This document shows positions 10,316 to 20,830 of a stretch of 64,000 nucleotides of DNA, one piece after another (the stretch's first letter is position 1; every line of letters begins with the position of its first letter). Origin of the DNA: Dactylorhiza incarnata (lineage: Eukaryota; Streptophyta; Magnoliopsida; Asparagales; Orchidaceae); the NCBI GenBank assembly GCA_033032865.1, contig JAWHQI010001497.1, positions 1 to 64,000 on the forward strand, written 5' to 3'. The notes under the pieces are model-generated. The model was given only the letters and a program-made list of their open reading frames with translations, did not search any database and was not told the DNA's origin. A program made the position numbers and the translations under genes.

Positions 10316-10428
10316 TTTTCTACTGCTCTGGCCTATTTTTATTGGGCTCACTAGGGCCTAGTGGCCCAATAAAAGTTGGGATGTTACAATCCAGTAAAAA
10401 TAAAGAGATTTTTGTCCCTTAAAATTGG

Positions 10429-11247
10429 CTAAAGTAGGGGTTTAAAGGATATACCTGGGGGAAAGAGTGCCGGGTATTTTTCTCGAACGAGCGTTTCTGG
10501 TTCCCAAGTAAACTCTTCGCGTCCACAGTTTGACCACAAGATCTTGACCATCGTGATGGTTTTGTTCCGCAGTTCTTTGATCTTGGAGTCCACTATCTTC
10601 ACTGGTTCGAGTTGGACGGATCGGTCGGATTGTACTAATGTCGGTGACACGGGGAGATGTTGCTCGGGTTGGCGGAGTATGCGTCTCAGCGAGGAGACGT
10701 GAAACACGTCGTGGAGGTTTCCCAGCTCGGCTGGCAAAGCTAACCTATAAGCCACCGGGCCAACTCTTTCGATGACTTGATATGGGCCTAAGTAGCGGGG
10801 GTCCAGCTTTTTCTGCTTCTTTATTCGGGATATCCCGTGCATCGGCTTAATTTTCAAGAAAACCATATCTCCCACGTTGAATTCCACCATCCGATGACGC
10901 GCATCATAATATTTGGCTTGTCGGCTCTGCGCTTCTAGCATATGTCCCCGGATTAACCTTATTGTGGCAGCGGCATCATCTATGTAGGTGACCCCTAAGG
11001 CTTCGGGGTCCTCATCCTGTGCCCAAGATAGTGGGGTCCGACAGCGTCTTCCGTAGAGGGCTTCGTAAGGTGCCATCTTGATGCTTGCCTGGAAGCTGTT
11101 GTTATATGAAAATTCCACCAGAGGTAGTAACTGCTCCCATGGCTCGTTGTGTTCCACTATGCATAATCGGAGAAGATCTTCCATCGTCCGGTTTGTTCTT
11201 TCCGTCTGCCCATCGGTCTGGGGGTGGAAGGCGGTGCTAAATGCCAA
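10429..11247 (-). pseudogene. Tekay integrase C-terminus and chromodomain-like tail
   Basis: Continuation of integrase after the in-frame stop at 11278-11280. FSTAFHPQTDGQTERTNR and MEDLLR hold the catalytic Glu region. Next is the GPY/F-type segment (KKLDPRYLGPYQVIERVGP, about residues 143-161). The end of the reading frame has VKILWSNCGREEFTWEPE and YPALF, the C-terminal chromodomain form of Tekay-type chromoviruses, which is thought to steer integration to particular chromatin. The frame is open to its natural stop at 10429. The methionine at 11247 is internal; in an intact copy this is one polyprotein with the upstream parts. Confidence 0.88.
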
Positions 11248-11277
11248 TCTGGTTCCTAGATAAGCTTGTACTCTTCT

Positions 11278-13233
11278 TCATTCCTTCGATGTAAAGCGCC
11301 CGTCGCGGTCCGAGACGATTGATTTGGGTATTCCATGAAATCGGACTACCTGCTCAATAAATAGTCGGGCTAAAATGTCGACACCGTCGCCTTGCCGGTT
11401 CGGGATGAATCGGGCTACCTTGGTAAGGCGGTCTATTACGACCCATATGGAGTCGTTACCTGTACGAGATCGGGGTAAGCCATGGACAAAGTCCATGGAA
11501 ATATCCTCGAACTTCCATTCTGGTATGGGCAGGGGTTGTAGTAGGCCCCCTGGGCTTCGACACTCTGCTTTGACCAGTTGACAGGTCTGGCAGTGCGCAA
11601 CATAGTTGGTGACGTCCCTCTTCATTCCTGGCCAGTATAAAGTCCTTTGTAGGTCTGTATACATCTTCACTACCCCTTGGTGTATTGAATACCTTGTTTG
11701 ATGTGCTTCACGGAGTATCTCCTCCCGGATCCCCTCTGCAGCGGGAATGAATATGCGGTGTCTGTATTGCAGGATGCCATCGTACAAGTTGTAGTCTTCT
11801 TGTGCACCGTGTTGCAAGGCCTGAATGATCGGTGCTGCTTCAACGTCGATCTTCTGTGCTTCTCTTATCCTGTCCCTGATGTCGCACTGAATCTCCATCC
11901 AGTAGAGTTGGGCCCGATATTCCATCGGATTCCTACGGGTGATGAGGATAATATCCAGTTCTGCCAAAGATTCGACTAATTCCTCCGGTACCGTTTCTAA
12001 CCAATTCCCGGTCCTTGGAGGCTGCCGACTCAGGGCGTCTGCAACCTTATTAGCCTTGCCGGGGTGGTACTGAAGGGCGAAGTCGTAATCGCAGAGAAAT
12101 TCCAACCACCGGCGTTGTCGGAGGTTCAGCTCCTTCTGGGTGAAGACATACTTGAGGCTCTTATGATCGGAGAAAATCTCGCATCGTACCCCGTAGAGGT
12201 AGTGTCTCCAAACCTTTAATGCGAAAACAACCGCCCCCAATTCTAGATCGTGGGTGGCGTAGTTTAGTTCGTGCGTCTTGAGCTGACGTGAGGCGTAGGC
12301 AACTACCTTGCCATGTTGCATAAGCACGGCTCCCAATCCTTTCAGAGAGGAATCAGCATAGATCTGGAAGCCCTCAGTTCCTGAGGGGAGAGTCAGGATC
12401 GGGGCCGATATCAGCCGGTTCTTCAGTTCGATGAACGCTGCTTCGCACTCGGGAGACCAATGGAATGTCACATCCTTTTTGGTGAGGGAGGTAAGCGGTA
12501 ACGCAATCTTGGAGAATCCTTCGACGAACTTACGGTAGTAGCCGGCGAGGCCAAGGAAACTTCGAATGTCTGCCGCTGTCTTAAGTGGCGGCCAATCTCG
12601 TACAGCTTGTACTTTGGCTTGATCCACTGCTACCCCGTTCTTGTTAACCGTGTGTCCCAGAAAACCGACTTCTTCCATCCAGAACTCGCATTTGCTAAAC
12701 TTGGCGAACAGCGAGTGCTCTCTTAGCTTAAGCAGAACCATTTGGAGGTGCCTGGAGTGATCGGTTTTGTTCCTCGAGTAGATGAGGATATCATCTATGA
12801 AGACTATTACGAAAAGATCCAGGAAGGGTTTAAATACGGTATTCATTAAAGCCATGAAGGCGGACGGGGCATTGGTTAACCCAAATGGCATTACCATGAA
12901 CTCGTACAGTCCGTAGCGGGAGCTGAAGGCGGTCTTGGGAACGTCCTCTTCTCGCACTCTGAGTTGATAGTAGCCGGATCTTAAATCCATCTTGGAAAAG
13001 ACGGACGCGCCTTGCAGCTGATCGAACAATTCATCTATCCGGGGTAGGGGATAGGTATTCCGGACAGTGAGTTTATTCAATTCTCTGTAGTCAATGCAGA
13101 GACGCAGAGATCCATCCTTCTTCTTAACAAACAGTACTGGGGCTCCCCAGGGCGAAGTACTAGGACGTACGAATCCTGCGTCGACTAACTCTTGTAGTTG
13201 AATCTTGAGCTCGGCCAGTTCCCTCGGGGCCAT
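11278..13233 (-). pseudogene. Tekay reverse transcriptase, RNase H and integrase core
   Basis: An open stretch of 651 codons. Reverse transcriptase: [32 protein letters not shown], and the active site FIDDILIYS (a YVDD variant). RNase [45 protein letters not shown] and the tail KVADALSRQ. Integrase zinc finger: HQTRYSIHQ, then [10 protein letters not shown]; core: MDFVHGLP and [10 protein letters not shown]. The order RT-RH-IN is that of Ty3/gypsy. The frame ends in TGA at 11278-11280, where relatives have a tryptophan codon, so integrase is cut inside its core. The methionine at 13233 is not the natural start; an in-frame TGA lies at 13246-13248 just upstream. Confidence 0.92.
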
Positions 13234-13425
13234 CCGGTACGGTGCTCAGGATACTGGTCGGGCTCCTTGAGTAAGTTCGATTTGGAAGTCCACTTCCCGT
13301 TGCGGGGGCAACCCGGGAAGGGACTCTGGGAAGATATCTGGGAAGTCCCTGATTACAGGCACTTTAGCGAGTACTTGTGTCGTGTCTTCCATCTCAAAGT
13401 AGATTAGGTATACCTCGTCCTTCCG

Positions 13426-13835
13426 TCAAACTGCCTTGACGGTTTGTGCAGATGTTAAGATAATGCGGGTGACATAGGGTATACCTGCTAGCGTGATAAA
13501 TTGCCCATTCGGATTCTGGAGGCGGATTTCTCGAGTTGAACAATTGATTTGGGCGTTGTGCTTGGCCAACCAATCCATCCCCAGAATGATGTCAAATCCG
13601 GTTATTGCCAAAACGGTTGCGTTGACTTCGAATTCTATGCCTCCTAGCATTGCCTGGAAGGAACACTTTTCGGTGGAAGTCATATCTGATCCATCTGGGA
13701 GTCGTATTCGGATTGACATCCCGGATGATCGCACCGTGTTCTCCTTGTCAGCGATGAAGTTTTGTGCAACGAAAGAATGTGTGGCGCCGGTATCGAACAG
13801 TGTTTTAGCGGGATGACCTTCTACCAAAAGTAAAC
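13426..13835 (-). pseudogene. Tekay aspartic protease
   Basis: Retroviral-type aspartic protease that would process the polyprotein. It has LFDTGATHSFV (catalytic DTG) and the downstream FDIILGMDWLAKH segment, conserved in plant gypsy proteases. The coding part begins at the presumed splice acceptor (13836/13835). The upstream ATG (13845) lies inside the presumed intron, so it is probably not used. The frame ends with TGA at 13426-13428. Reading through gives the normal linker into RT (with DFPDIFPESLPGLPP) until another TGA at 13246-13248. Both stops fit CGA-to-TGA changes at CpG sites. Confidence 0.85.
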
Positions 13836-13970
13836 CTGATAACATATATATATATATATCATGATCATAAGCTTTTCACAAATATACAGGAGTAGGGATG
13901 ACATATACAAAAGTCCCAATATATAAAGCTATAACATCTCCTAGGATATCGTACTATCGGAAGTAGATAC
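13836..13970 (-). other. Putative 135-bp intron between gag and protease
   Basis: On the minus strand gag runs into GATAG followed by GTATCTACTTCCG. 135 bp later, after a TA-rich stretch, ATGTTATCAG precedes GTTTACTT. Removing GTATCT...ATCAG joins gag and protease in frame, deletes the gag stop, and produces a junction (VVIG then LLLVEGHPAKTLFD) of the same length as the uninterrupted gag-protease junction I recall from related elements. Donor and acceptor match plant consensus. Splicing itself is inferred. Confidence 0.6.
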
Positions 13971-15147
13971 CTATCACTACGTCAGGAGCAGGACCGTGCT
14001 GAAGATCCAACGTGTATGCCTCGAGCGGTGCTGCTCTGCCCTGCCTAGCCGGCTCCCTCCTGCCTGCGGGACGTCCTCTGCGTCCACCTCGTCCTCTCTC
14101 CGCCGCTCTCTGTACTGCTCCTAAACCGGGTCTCCCGGTAGCCTGTGGGCAGAAGGCTCGTATATGCCCAGGCTGGTGGCATAGGTAGCAGTTCCCTGCG
14201 AAGGGAACATCTCGTCGTGCGGCTGGGACGACCTGAGGTGCTGGGGCTGGGGGTGCTGGTCGGGGCTGGGGTGCTGGTCGGGGCTGGGGTGCCTGCCTAT
14301 ATGGCTGGTGACGCTGACGCTGTCTCCCGTCTCGGCCCTGCCTGCGAGGACCTACTCCTCTCTCTCGGCCCTGAGTCCGGGGAACACCTACGTGTCCCCT
14401 CCACTGCTGAGCTACCATCCGCTGGTCCATCTCTAGAGCGGTGGCATGCGAGGCGATCGTGTGGAAGGATGCCTGGGAAATCATGATCAGGGCCTGACGG
14501 AGGTCGTCTCGTAATCCCCGGTAAAATCTGGCTGCCCTGTCCTTATCCGTACCTGCTAAGGTCCCGGCGAAGCGGGCCAGGTGGATAAACTCTCTCTGGT
14601 AGTCTGGAACCGTCCTATCTCCCTGCCTGATCTGCAGGAACCGCTCCTGGAGTGCCATCCGGTCTGCATCCGAAATGAAATGCTCTAAGAAGGCCTCTGA
14701 GAACTCCCCCCAGAAGATCGTGTTGAGTGGTCGTCCTCTGAAGGTAGAGCGACTAGCGGCCCTCCACCAGTCCCGGGCATAGTCCTCCAGCATGGTCACC
14801 ACCAGGGATACTGCGGCTACTGCGGGGCACATCATCCCTACTAGAAGCTCCTCTACCCTCTCCACCCACTCCTCGGCCTGGATGGCTGACTCGGTACCTC
14901 GGAAGGTGGGGGGCCTTAGCCCCCGGAATGTTGTCAGCAGATCGGTGGGTACGGTGGCCTGCTGTGGTGGCCGTAAGGTGGCTGTCTGGAAGGCGGCTAA
15001 CAGGGCTACCAGGGTCTGTCCGAGCTCTGTCTCTCCGAACGGAATTGTGGCTGGAGCGGCCGGGGCTGGTGGTGGAGTGGTAGGGTGGTACTGGTCCCGA
15101 TAGGAGGACCTTCCGTTACTCGACTCCGGTATCTGGAGAAGTAACAA
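13954..15147 (-). CDS. Tekay Gag
   Basis: Structural capsid/nucleocapsid protein of the gypsy element, 397 codons to the unspliced stop. Residues about 75-245 form the retrotransposon Gag domain (FRGLRPPTFRGTES, AEEWVERVEELL, FLQIRQGDRTVPDYQREFI). A basic, proline/arginine-rich stretch follows, then one CCHC zinc knuckle, CYLCHQPGHIRAFC (about 318-331), for RNA binding. The ATG at 15147 lies 228 bp inside the LTR border; I chose it as the first Met in frame with the domain. The reading frame is intact. The C-terminal IYFR and stop are probably intronic (see 13836-13970). Confidence 0.88.
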   Translation of the reverse strand: MLLLQIPESSNGRSSYRDQYHPTTPPPAPAAPATIPFGETELGQTLVALLAAFQTATLRPPQQATVPTDLLTTFRGLRPPTFRGTESAIQAEEWVERVEELLVGMMCPAVAAVSLVVTMLEDYARDWWRAASRSTFRGRPLNTIFWGEFSEAFLEHFISDADRMALQERFLQIRQGDRTVPDYQREFIHLARFAGTLAGTDKDRAARFYRGLRDDLRQALIMISQASFHTIASHATALEMDQRMVAQQWRGHVGVPRTQGRERGVGPRRQGRDGRQRQRHQPYRQAPQPRPAPQPRPAPPAPAPQVVPAARRDVPFAGNCYLCHQPGHIRAFCPQATGRPGLGAVQRAAERGRGGRRGRPAGRREPARQGRAAPLEAYTLDLQHGPAPDVVIGIYFR

Positions 15148-15360
15148 ACGGGTATCAGAACTTGCAAAAATAAGGGAATTTTGCAGGACTGAAAGAAAAG
15201 GAAGCGGAAAGCGTGTGGGTGTACTACCGTGCAGTCTCGAATCCTTAACCTTAAACCTAAAGGGTCCACCAGGCTTCCGCTGCGTGGTTCGTCCCGAACC
15301 AAGAAACCGAACCGGGGGAAGGGAGGATCGAAAGACTGCCCCATGTGGTCGGATCGTGGT

Positions 15361-15372
15361 GGCTCTGATCCA
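15361..15372 (-). other. Primer-binding site of Tekay element
   Basis: On the minus strand, two bases after the 5' LTR end, the sequence is TGGATCAGAGCC. It resembles the initiator-methionine tRNA primer site TGGTATCAGAGC used by many plant gypsy and copia elements, with a small change. It fixes the element's direction. Confidence 0.75.
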
Positions 15373-15374
15373 TT

Positions 15375-18300
15375 TGTAAGACCCCCCCCCCCCCCCCCTC
15401 CCCTGACTGAACCCGGTTCAGGGAGGGGGGATCTTACTGCCCAAAGAGGACAACCCAGCGCTTTCCGGGTGGCAACGTCCCACCCTCTCAAGCGCTGAGC
15501 GGTCTCTTTGTCAGGCACAAGAATCATCACAACACATCAGAACGCACAGCGGAAGCAATCGAATATAGGAAAAGCTAAGCATGCGGATTATATTACGTAT
15601 TTAAATATGGCCGGGGCCTATCGTTTTACAAAACATTGCCTCGAGGGCTACAAAAACAAAAAGGGAGCTCTAGGCTAGTCCTTAAACTCTCGAACTCACG
15701 TCTCTGAAGATAGGGGGCGAGGCTGGAGTAATCGAACGTGCCATCTCCAAGGCTCGTAACTCATCCTGCGGTGCGGGGGCTCCCTGCTGTCCCATCTCCT
15801 GTGATTGGTTATAAGAAATAACCGTTAGTCACAGAGCTAAGTAGAAAATACATCCCCTCCCCGGATCCATATCCAGGGGGCGGCTAAAGGACAGAAATGA
15901 AATAGCCGAAGCAAGGTAGAGGGTTAGCAGCAGGGTAAACATATATCTCTCCGTATATATATATAGGGCTTCCCGCCCTAAAGCTCGTAATCGCGTCGTA
16001 TAGTAAGTGCACCACACTATAACGCGCAGACACGCACACCCAGGTATTCAAACCTGCACGCACACAAAAGACCCTGTGTCGACACAGTTTAGACCACTTT
16101 ATTTCAAGCAGGGGAGCTAACCCCGCGGGCCTCACCGATGTGGCCGTCGGTGACAGTGGCCAGTCTTGCCACTTCTGAATGTAGTCGTACCGTATCATTC
16201 AGGCCCTCCTGTACAACTTGGTGTACTAACTGGATGTGAGCGACATCCGACGAGCCGATTTGTAGGCCGACCAGAGGAGGTAGAACTGCAGGCTCGGAGG
16301 GTGATAACCCGTTGTGCACATCTCTCTGTCGCCATGAGTCGTCAACCCACCCGCACCGGTACGAACGGTCTGCGAGCGTGACCAACCCGCCACTCCCAAA
16401 CAATCTTCACCCGCTTTATATAAAACAAGCACTTAAGTGTCGTGGCAATTCTACTCGACCGGTCACACAACCTCTGCCCGGGAGGATTAGCGGTATGAGG
16501 GCTCCTTGCTTGGGGCTAACTTGGGAGGAGGGACTCAACTCCGGGTTTTCCCCAACTAAGGCCTCGCAGAAGGGAGGATAATTACCGCATGGTTGCCATG
16601 ACAGCTCTGCATTGGCAAACAAACTAGGCCGAAAGCAGGGGCCATAATACTAAGCAGAAATGTAGGCCGAAGGCAGAGGCCATAATAATAAGCTGAAAAG
16701 TAGGCCGAAAGCAGAGGCCATGGTAATAAACAGAAAAGTAGGCCGAAAGCAGAGGTCATGGTAATAAACAGAAAAGTAGGCCGAAAGCAGAGGCCATAAT
16801 TATAGGACCAGTGCAAGACTGGATTTAAATGAAAGTACCGAAAGTAAATGCGGGGGACCAGTGCGAGACTGGATTTAAAGGGAAGTACAGAAAATAAATG
16901 CGGGGGACCAGTGCGAGACTGGATTTAAAGGGAAGTACAGAAAATAAATGCGGGGACCAGTGCGAGACTGGATTTAAAGGGAAGTACAGAAAATAAATGC
17001 GGGGGACCAGTGCGAGACTGGATTTAAAGGGAAGTACAGAAAATAGTAGCAGCATAAGGAAAGGGTTAGTAGTCCAATCACTCCTTTATTATTGTCGCGG
17101 CGGGGGTTAAATTTCGGCGTCGCGCCGCGCTTTCGTTCCGATTCTCGCGTCGATATTTCGAGCTTAGTCGATTCCTTGGATAGATACGAACAATTTTTTA
17201 ATAGGCATTTAGAAATATGCGTCGAGGGGGCGCCGATTTATTTCGATGAATTTCGCTCTTTTTCGGGCGTTTATTTCGCTTGTAAAATACTTTTGGAGGA
17301 CCAAAATAAGAAACCACACCTCCCAATTTTTATAGTAGTTGTAAAACACCTTTAGATAGAGCCCCTAATTTTTGGTGATTTTTGCGAACTTGTTCGGACG
17401 TTTATTTTCTCAAAATAAACTCTATAAAGGATTTTAAAAATAGTAAAATTCCTCCTAAAAATCCCAAAAAAATACAGTAGGTGCCCCTTAGGGTGGGGCA
17501 CATTTTCTATTTAGAAAACTTTTTCTGAACCTACCCCATTTTCCCTCAAAAAATTGGGTAAGGGGAAAGGGTAATTGGGGTGCGGTTAGGAAAAGGAAGG
17601 AGGGTGGGTTGGGGTGCGATTAGGGAAAGGGAGGGGGCGCAGGGGTCTTGCACCCTGCGCCTTCCCGCGGCCCCCACAGCGGATCTGCGACGGATCCGCT
17701 GTGGGGGGCACGTATGCTGAGGCGGAAGGCGGGAAACGAGGAGCGGGAGGCCGCCCGATCTCCTGGGGGAGATCGGATGGCTCCCGCCATCCCCGCCATC
17801 CCCGCCAGCGGGCGGCCCCAACTGCTGCCGGGCAGCATTCGGAGGGGGCCGGCACCGCCCCCGGTCGGTGCGCCGGGGGCCGGCGACTCCTCCGGTGATG
17901 GTCCGGCGGCCTGGTGCCGCCGGCCACCGCCGGGGGAGGGCGAAGAAGCAAGCGGGAGGAGGAGGCGCGGCCTGCATGGGCCATGCAGGCCTGCTGCGCC
18001 GCCGCCTCCGCTGAGAGGGCGCCGGTGCCGCCCCTGGTCGGTGCGCCGGGGGTCGGCGCCCACTCCGGTGGTGGTCCGGCGGCCGGGCGCCGTCGGACCC
18101 TGCCGGAAGGAGGATCTGAAGGGGGACGGGGAGACGCGGCGCAGCCGGCATGGGCCATGCCGGCTCGCTGTGCCGCCGCCTCCACGTGCATGGCCCTCCC
18201 TGCCGCCCCTGGTCGGGGCGCCGGGGAGGGGGCAATCCTCCGGCGGTGGTCCGGCGGCCTGGAGCCGCCGGCCGCCGCCGGGGGAGGGGATTATTCCCCT

Positions 18301-18853
18301 CCAGGAAAACAAAACAGGGGGGGAGGAGAGGCCACGGGTGCCGCCGGCTGCGTCCTCCGGCGGCCCGGCCGCCTCCCTGGTGCCGGCGCCGAGGTCCCCG
18401 AGAGGGGACCTACCTCCCCCAGCGCCACCACCGGCGCCGGGGAAGAAGGTTTCCACGGCCGCTTCCTCCCCGAGCCTTGCAAGGCTCGGGGCGGCGTCCG
18501 GCTACGCTCAGGCGACGGGGAGAGGGGTGGCCTACTCCGGGAGGTAGGAGGGAGGAGGGGGGAGGTTCTACCTGGAGGTGAGGTGGGGCTCGAGAGGTGG
18601 AGGGGTGGTGGCCGGCCATGAGGAAGGAGGAGGAGGTGGCGGCTTGGGGTTGGCTTGCTCCGGCAAGGTGGAGGAGGAGGAGGGCTGGGCTGCCGGCAGG
18701 GAGAGGCTGAGAGGGAGAGAGTGGGGTGGGGGTTTGAGAGGGGCTGCCCCTCCTTTTATAGGAAAGGGGGGGAGCTCTCCCCCCCTCCCTTTCCTCCACG
18801 TGGGGGATAAGGGAGGGGGAGATATTTCTCCCCTCCCCTCCCTTCTCTCTCTC

Positions 18854-18886
<33 letters not shown>

Positions 18887-19874
18887 TTGCCCCAAGTAGG
18901 GGCTGCCTATTCATGGGCAGCCCCTTTTCTTGGGGTGGGGGGGGGGGGGGGGCTTTCTCTCTCTTCTCCCCCCCCCTCCTCTATTCTTTAGCAAATTCGA
19001 GTTGGGGGGGGGGTGGGGGGGGAAGGGTTGACCAATTCAACTTAGGGGCGGGGTCCTCCTTGGCCCCCCGGGGTCAAAATAAGAGTTGCCGGGGCCGATG
19101 CCAGGGTTCGTTTGCTTTATATCTCGTGCGTTGCACTGAGGCGATCTGCATAGTCGTAAAATGACATACTCTCCATACGACCTTGAATCGAGGCCCAACT
19201 AATTCCGTTGCGCTCGTATCGTTCGTACGAGTTTACCAGAACTGACAGAAGTTTAATCCGGGGCTAGTACGGTCACTATTTACAATAATGAGGTAGTGGC
19301 GTGCTATGATACCCGAAATGGTCGTTTTCCTTCAAGTGACCTCGGATCGAAGTGCAACAGATTCCGTTGTGCTCGTATCGTCCATACGAGTCTAACGGAA
19401 CTGACGGAAGTTGATTCGGGGTTCGTATGGTCACTATTCATAATAATGAGGTAGTGGCGCGCTACGATACCCGAAATGGTCGTTTTCTCCAAACGACCTC
19501 GGATCGAAGTGCAACGAATTCCGTTGTGCTCGTATCGTCCATACGAAGTCTAACGGAACTGACGGAAGTTGATTCGGGATTCGTATGGTCACTATTCATA
19601 ATAATGAGGTAGTGGCGCGCTACGATACCTGAAATGGTCGTTTTCTCCAAATGACCTCGGATCGAAGTGCAAATGGATTCCGTTGTGCTCGTATCGTCCA
19701 TACGCGTCTAACGGAACTGACGGAAGTCGATTCGGGGTTCGTACGGTCCACTATACCCTGATAACTTAGTTGCGGCGCGCAACATTACTTAAAATGGTAT
19801 TTTTCTACTGCTCTGGCCTACTTTTATTGGGCTCACTAGGGTCTTAGTGGCCCAATAAAAGTTGGGATGTTACA
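15375..19874 (-). repeat. Tekay 5' LTR (4,500 bp)
   Basis: Partner of 5911-10388 and the promoter LTR in element orientation. It carries the same internal repeats: 38-bp array (about 16622-16803), 50-bp array (about 16806-17048), GC-rich core (about 17585-18935) and 157-bp array (about 19160-19795). Small differences from the other LTR include a shorter TA repeat near 15955, longer C- and G-runs near 18857-18885 and 18938-18953, and an extra ATCCCCGCC unit near 17797. Confidence 0.9.
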
Positions 19875-19879
19875 GCTTC
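19875..19879. repeat. Target-site duplication GCTTC (right)
   Basis: Second copy of the five bases found at 5906-5910, directly after TGTTACA. It confirms a single insertion event of the whole 13.96 kb. Confidence 0.9.
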
Positions 19880-20255
19880 TCTGCTCATAGAACTCCTCAA
19901 CAAAATAGGATAGTTGAAAGGAAGAATGGAACTCTAATAGAAGCAAGTAGAACATTGCTAGTTGTGGCTAATCTGCCTAAGCAATTTTGGGTTGATGTTG
20001 TTAAGATTGCTAATTATGTTCTTAGTAGAAGTCTCATTCATAAGGACAAGAATAAGACTCCTTATAAGCTTCTAAAAGGCAAGACTCCATACATTTCATA
20101 CTTTAAAATCTTTGGAAGCATTTGTTACATTCTTAACAATGGTAAAACACATCTAGTAAAGTTTGATAAGAAAGTTGATGATGTATATTCTTGGGATACT
20201 CATCATCAAGCAAAACATATATATGTTATAATAAAAAGATCTCAAGGATAGAAGA
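19880..20255 (+). pseudogene. Copia integrase core, second part
   Basis: Continuation of the integrase interrupted at 5910: FSAHRTPQQNRIVERKNGTL (the catalytic Glu is in the VERKN segment), then FWVDVVKIANYVLSRS and LLKGKTPYISYFKIFGS, the conserved downstream block of plant copia integrase. Past 20250 frameshifts and stops accumulate (the motif for a DETN-like segment is seen near 20270). Non-functional. Confidence 0.85.
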
Positions 20256-20639
20256 ATCCATGCATGTTATTTTGATGAGACTAACATGTTTAATGCAGAA
20301 AAAACCTATCTTCTAGTACTTTGTATGAGGAAAATCTATCGACCAAATTCATAGAATTGGATGTAAATGAAGAATCTCACAGCTCTTCAATTCTCCCTAC
20401 TGATGATGAATTACAGAATGATAACAACCAGCACAGGATGAAGATAGTGAAGAAGAATTAGTCAAACAATGGATTGTTCAATCCAGCAAACTCAGACTGA
20501 TGCAATTGAAGAAAATCTGCAGAATTTCAGGAGTTTTAGCAAGAAGAAATACAAGTTGATGCACCTATCTCTATGATAGAGATGATGACATTGAGAAATC
20601 CTCCTCCTTCTCATGTCATTGGTGACATAACAATTGCAG

Positions 20640-20830
20640 TTTAGACAAGAAGGCAAATTTCAAGTGGATTGGTTCTCAAATGCTTCATATCTCAGCTAGA
20701 ACCAAAGAAAGTTGAAGAAGCCAATAATTATCCTTACTGGAACATGACCATGCAAGAAGAACTTGCACAATTTGAAAGAAACCAAGCATGGACACTTGTT
20801 CCTAGACCAAAGAACTACCCTCCTCTTCAC
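20640..20830 (+). pseudogene. Copia RT N-terminal fragment
   Basis: Reads TRRQISSG, FISQLEPKKVEEA, then MTMQEELAQFERNQAWTLV and PRPKN, the stretch that precedes and begins the copia reverse transcriptase (RVT_2). The catalytic part of RT does not follow. After about 20830 the sequence changes to serine/proline-coding, low-complexity DNA, so the RT has been deleted or replaced. Confidence 0.75.

Larger units (their letters stand above)
5911..10388 (-). repeat. Tekay 3' LTR (4,478 bp)
   Basis: In minus orientation it runs from TGTAACATCCC at 10388 to GGGTCTTACA at 5911. It is very long for an LTR. Inside, in plus coordinates: C-run at 5918-5934, a TA microsatellite near 6486-6506, a 38-bp repeat, a 50-bp repeat, a GC-rich hairpin-dense core and a 157-bp repeat. 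Small ORFs occur in all frames with no recognisable product. It matches 15375-19874 almost throughout. Confidence 0.9.
5911..19874 (-). mobile_element. Complete Tekay/Del-type gypsy chromovirus
   Basis: A 13,964-bp element bounded on the plus strand by TGTAAG and TGTTACA, with two nearly identical LTRs of about 4.48 and 4.50 kb and a 4,986-bp interior. The minus strand carries PBS, gag, protease, RT, RNase H, integrase and a chromodomain-like tail in that order, as in gypsy chromoviruses. The LTR start TGTAACATCCC (minus strand) fits the Tekay/Del group. Flanked by GCTTC on both sides and inserted in a copia integrase. The two LTRs differ only at scattered bases, AT-repeat length and homopolymer length by eye, so insertion is recent. 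Pol carries three stops. Confidence 0.92.
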
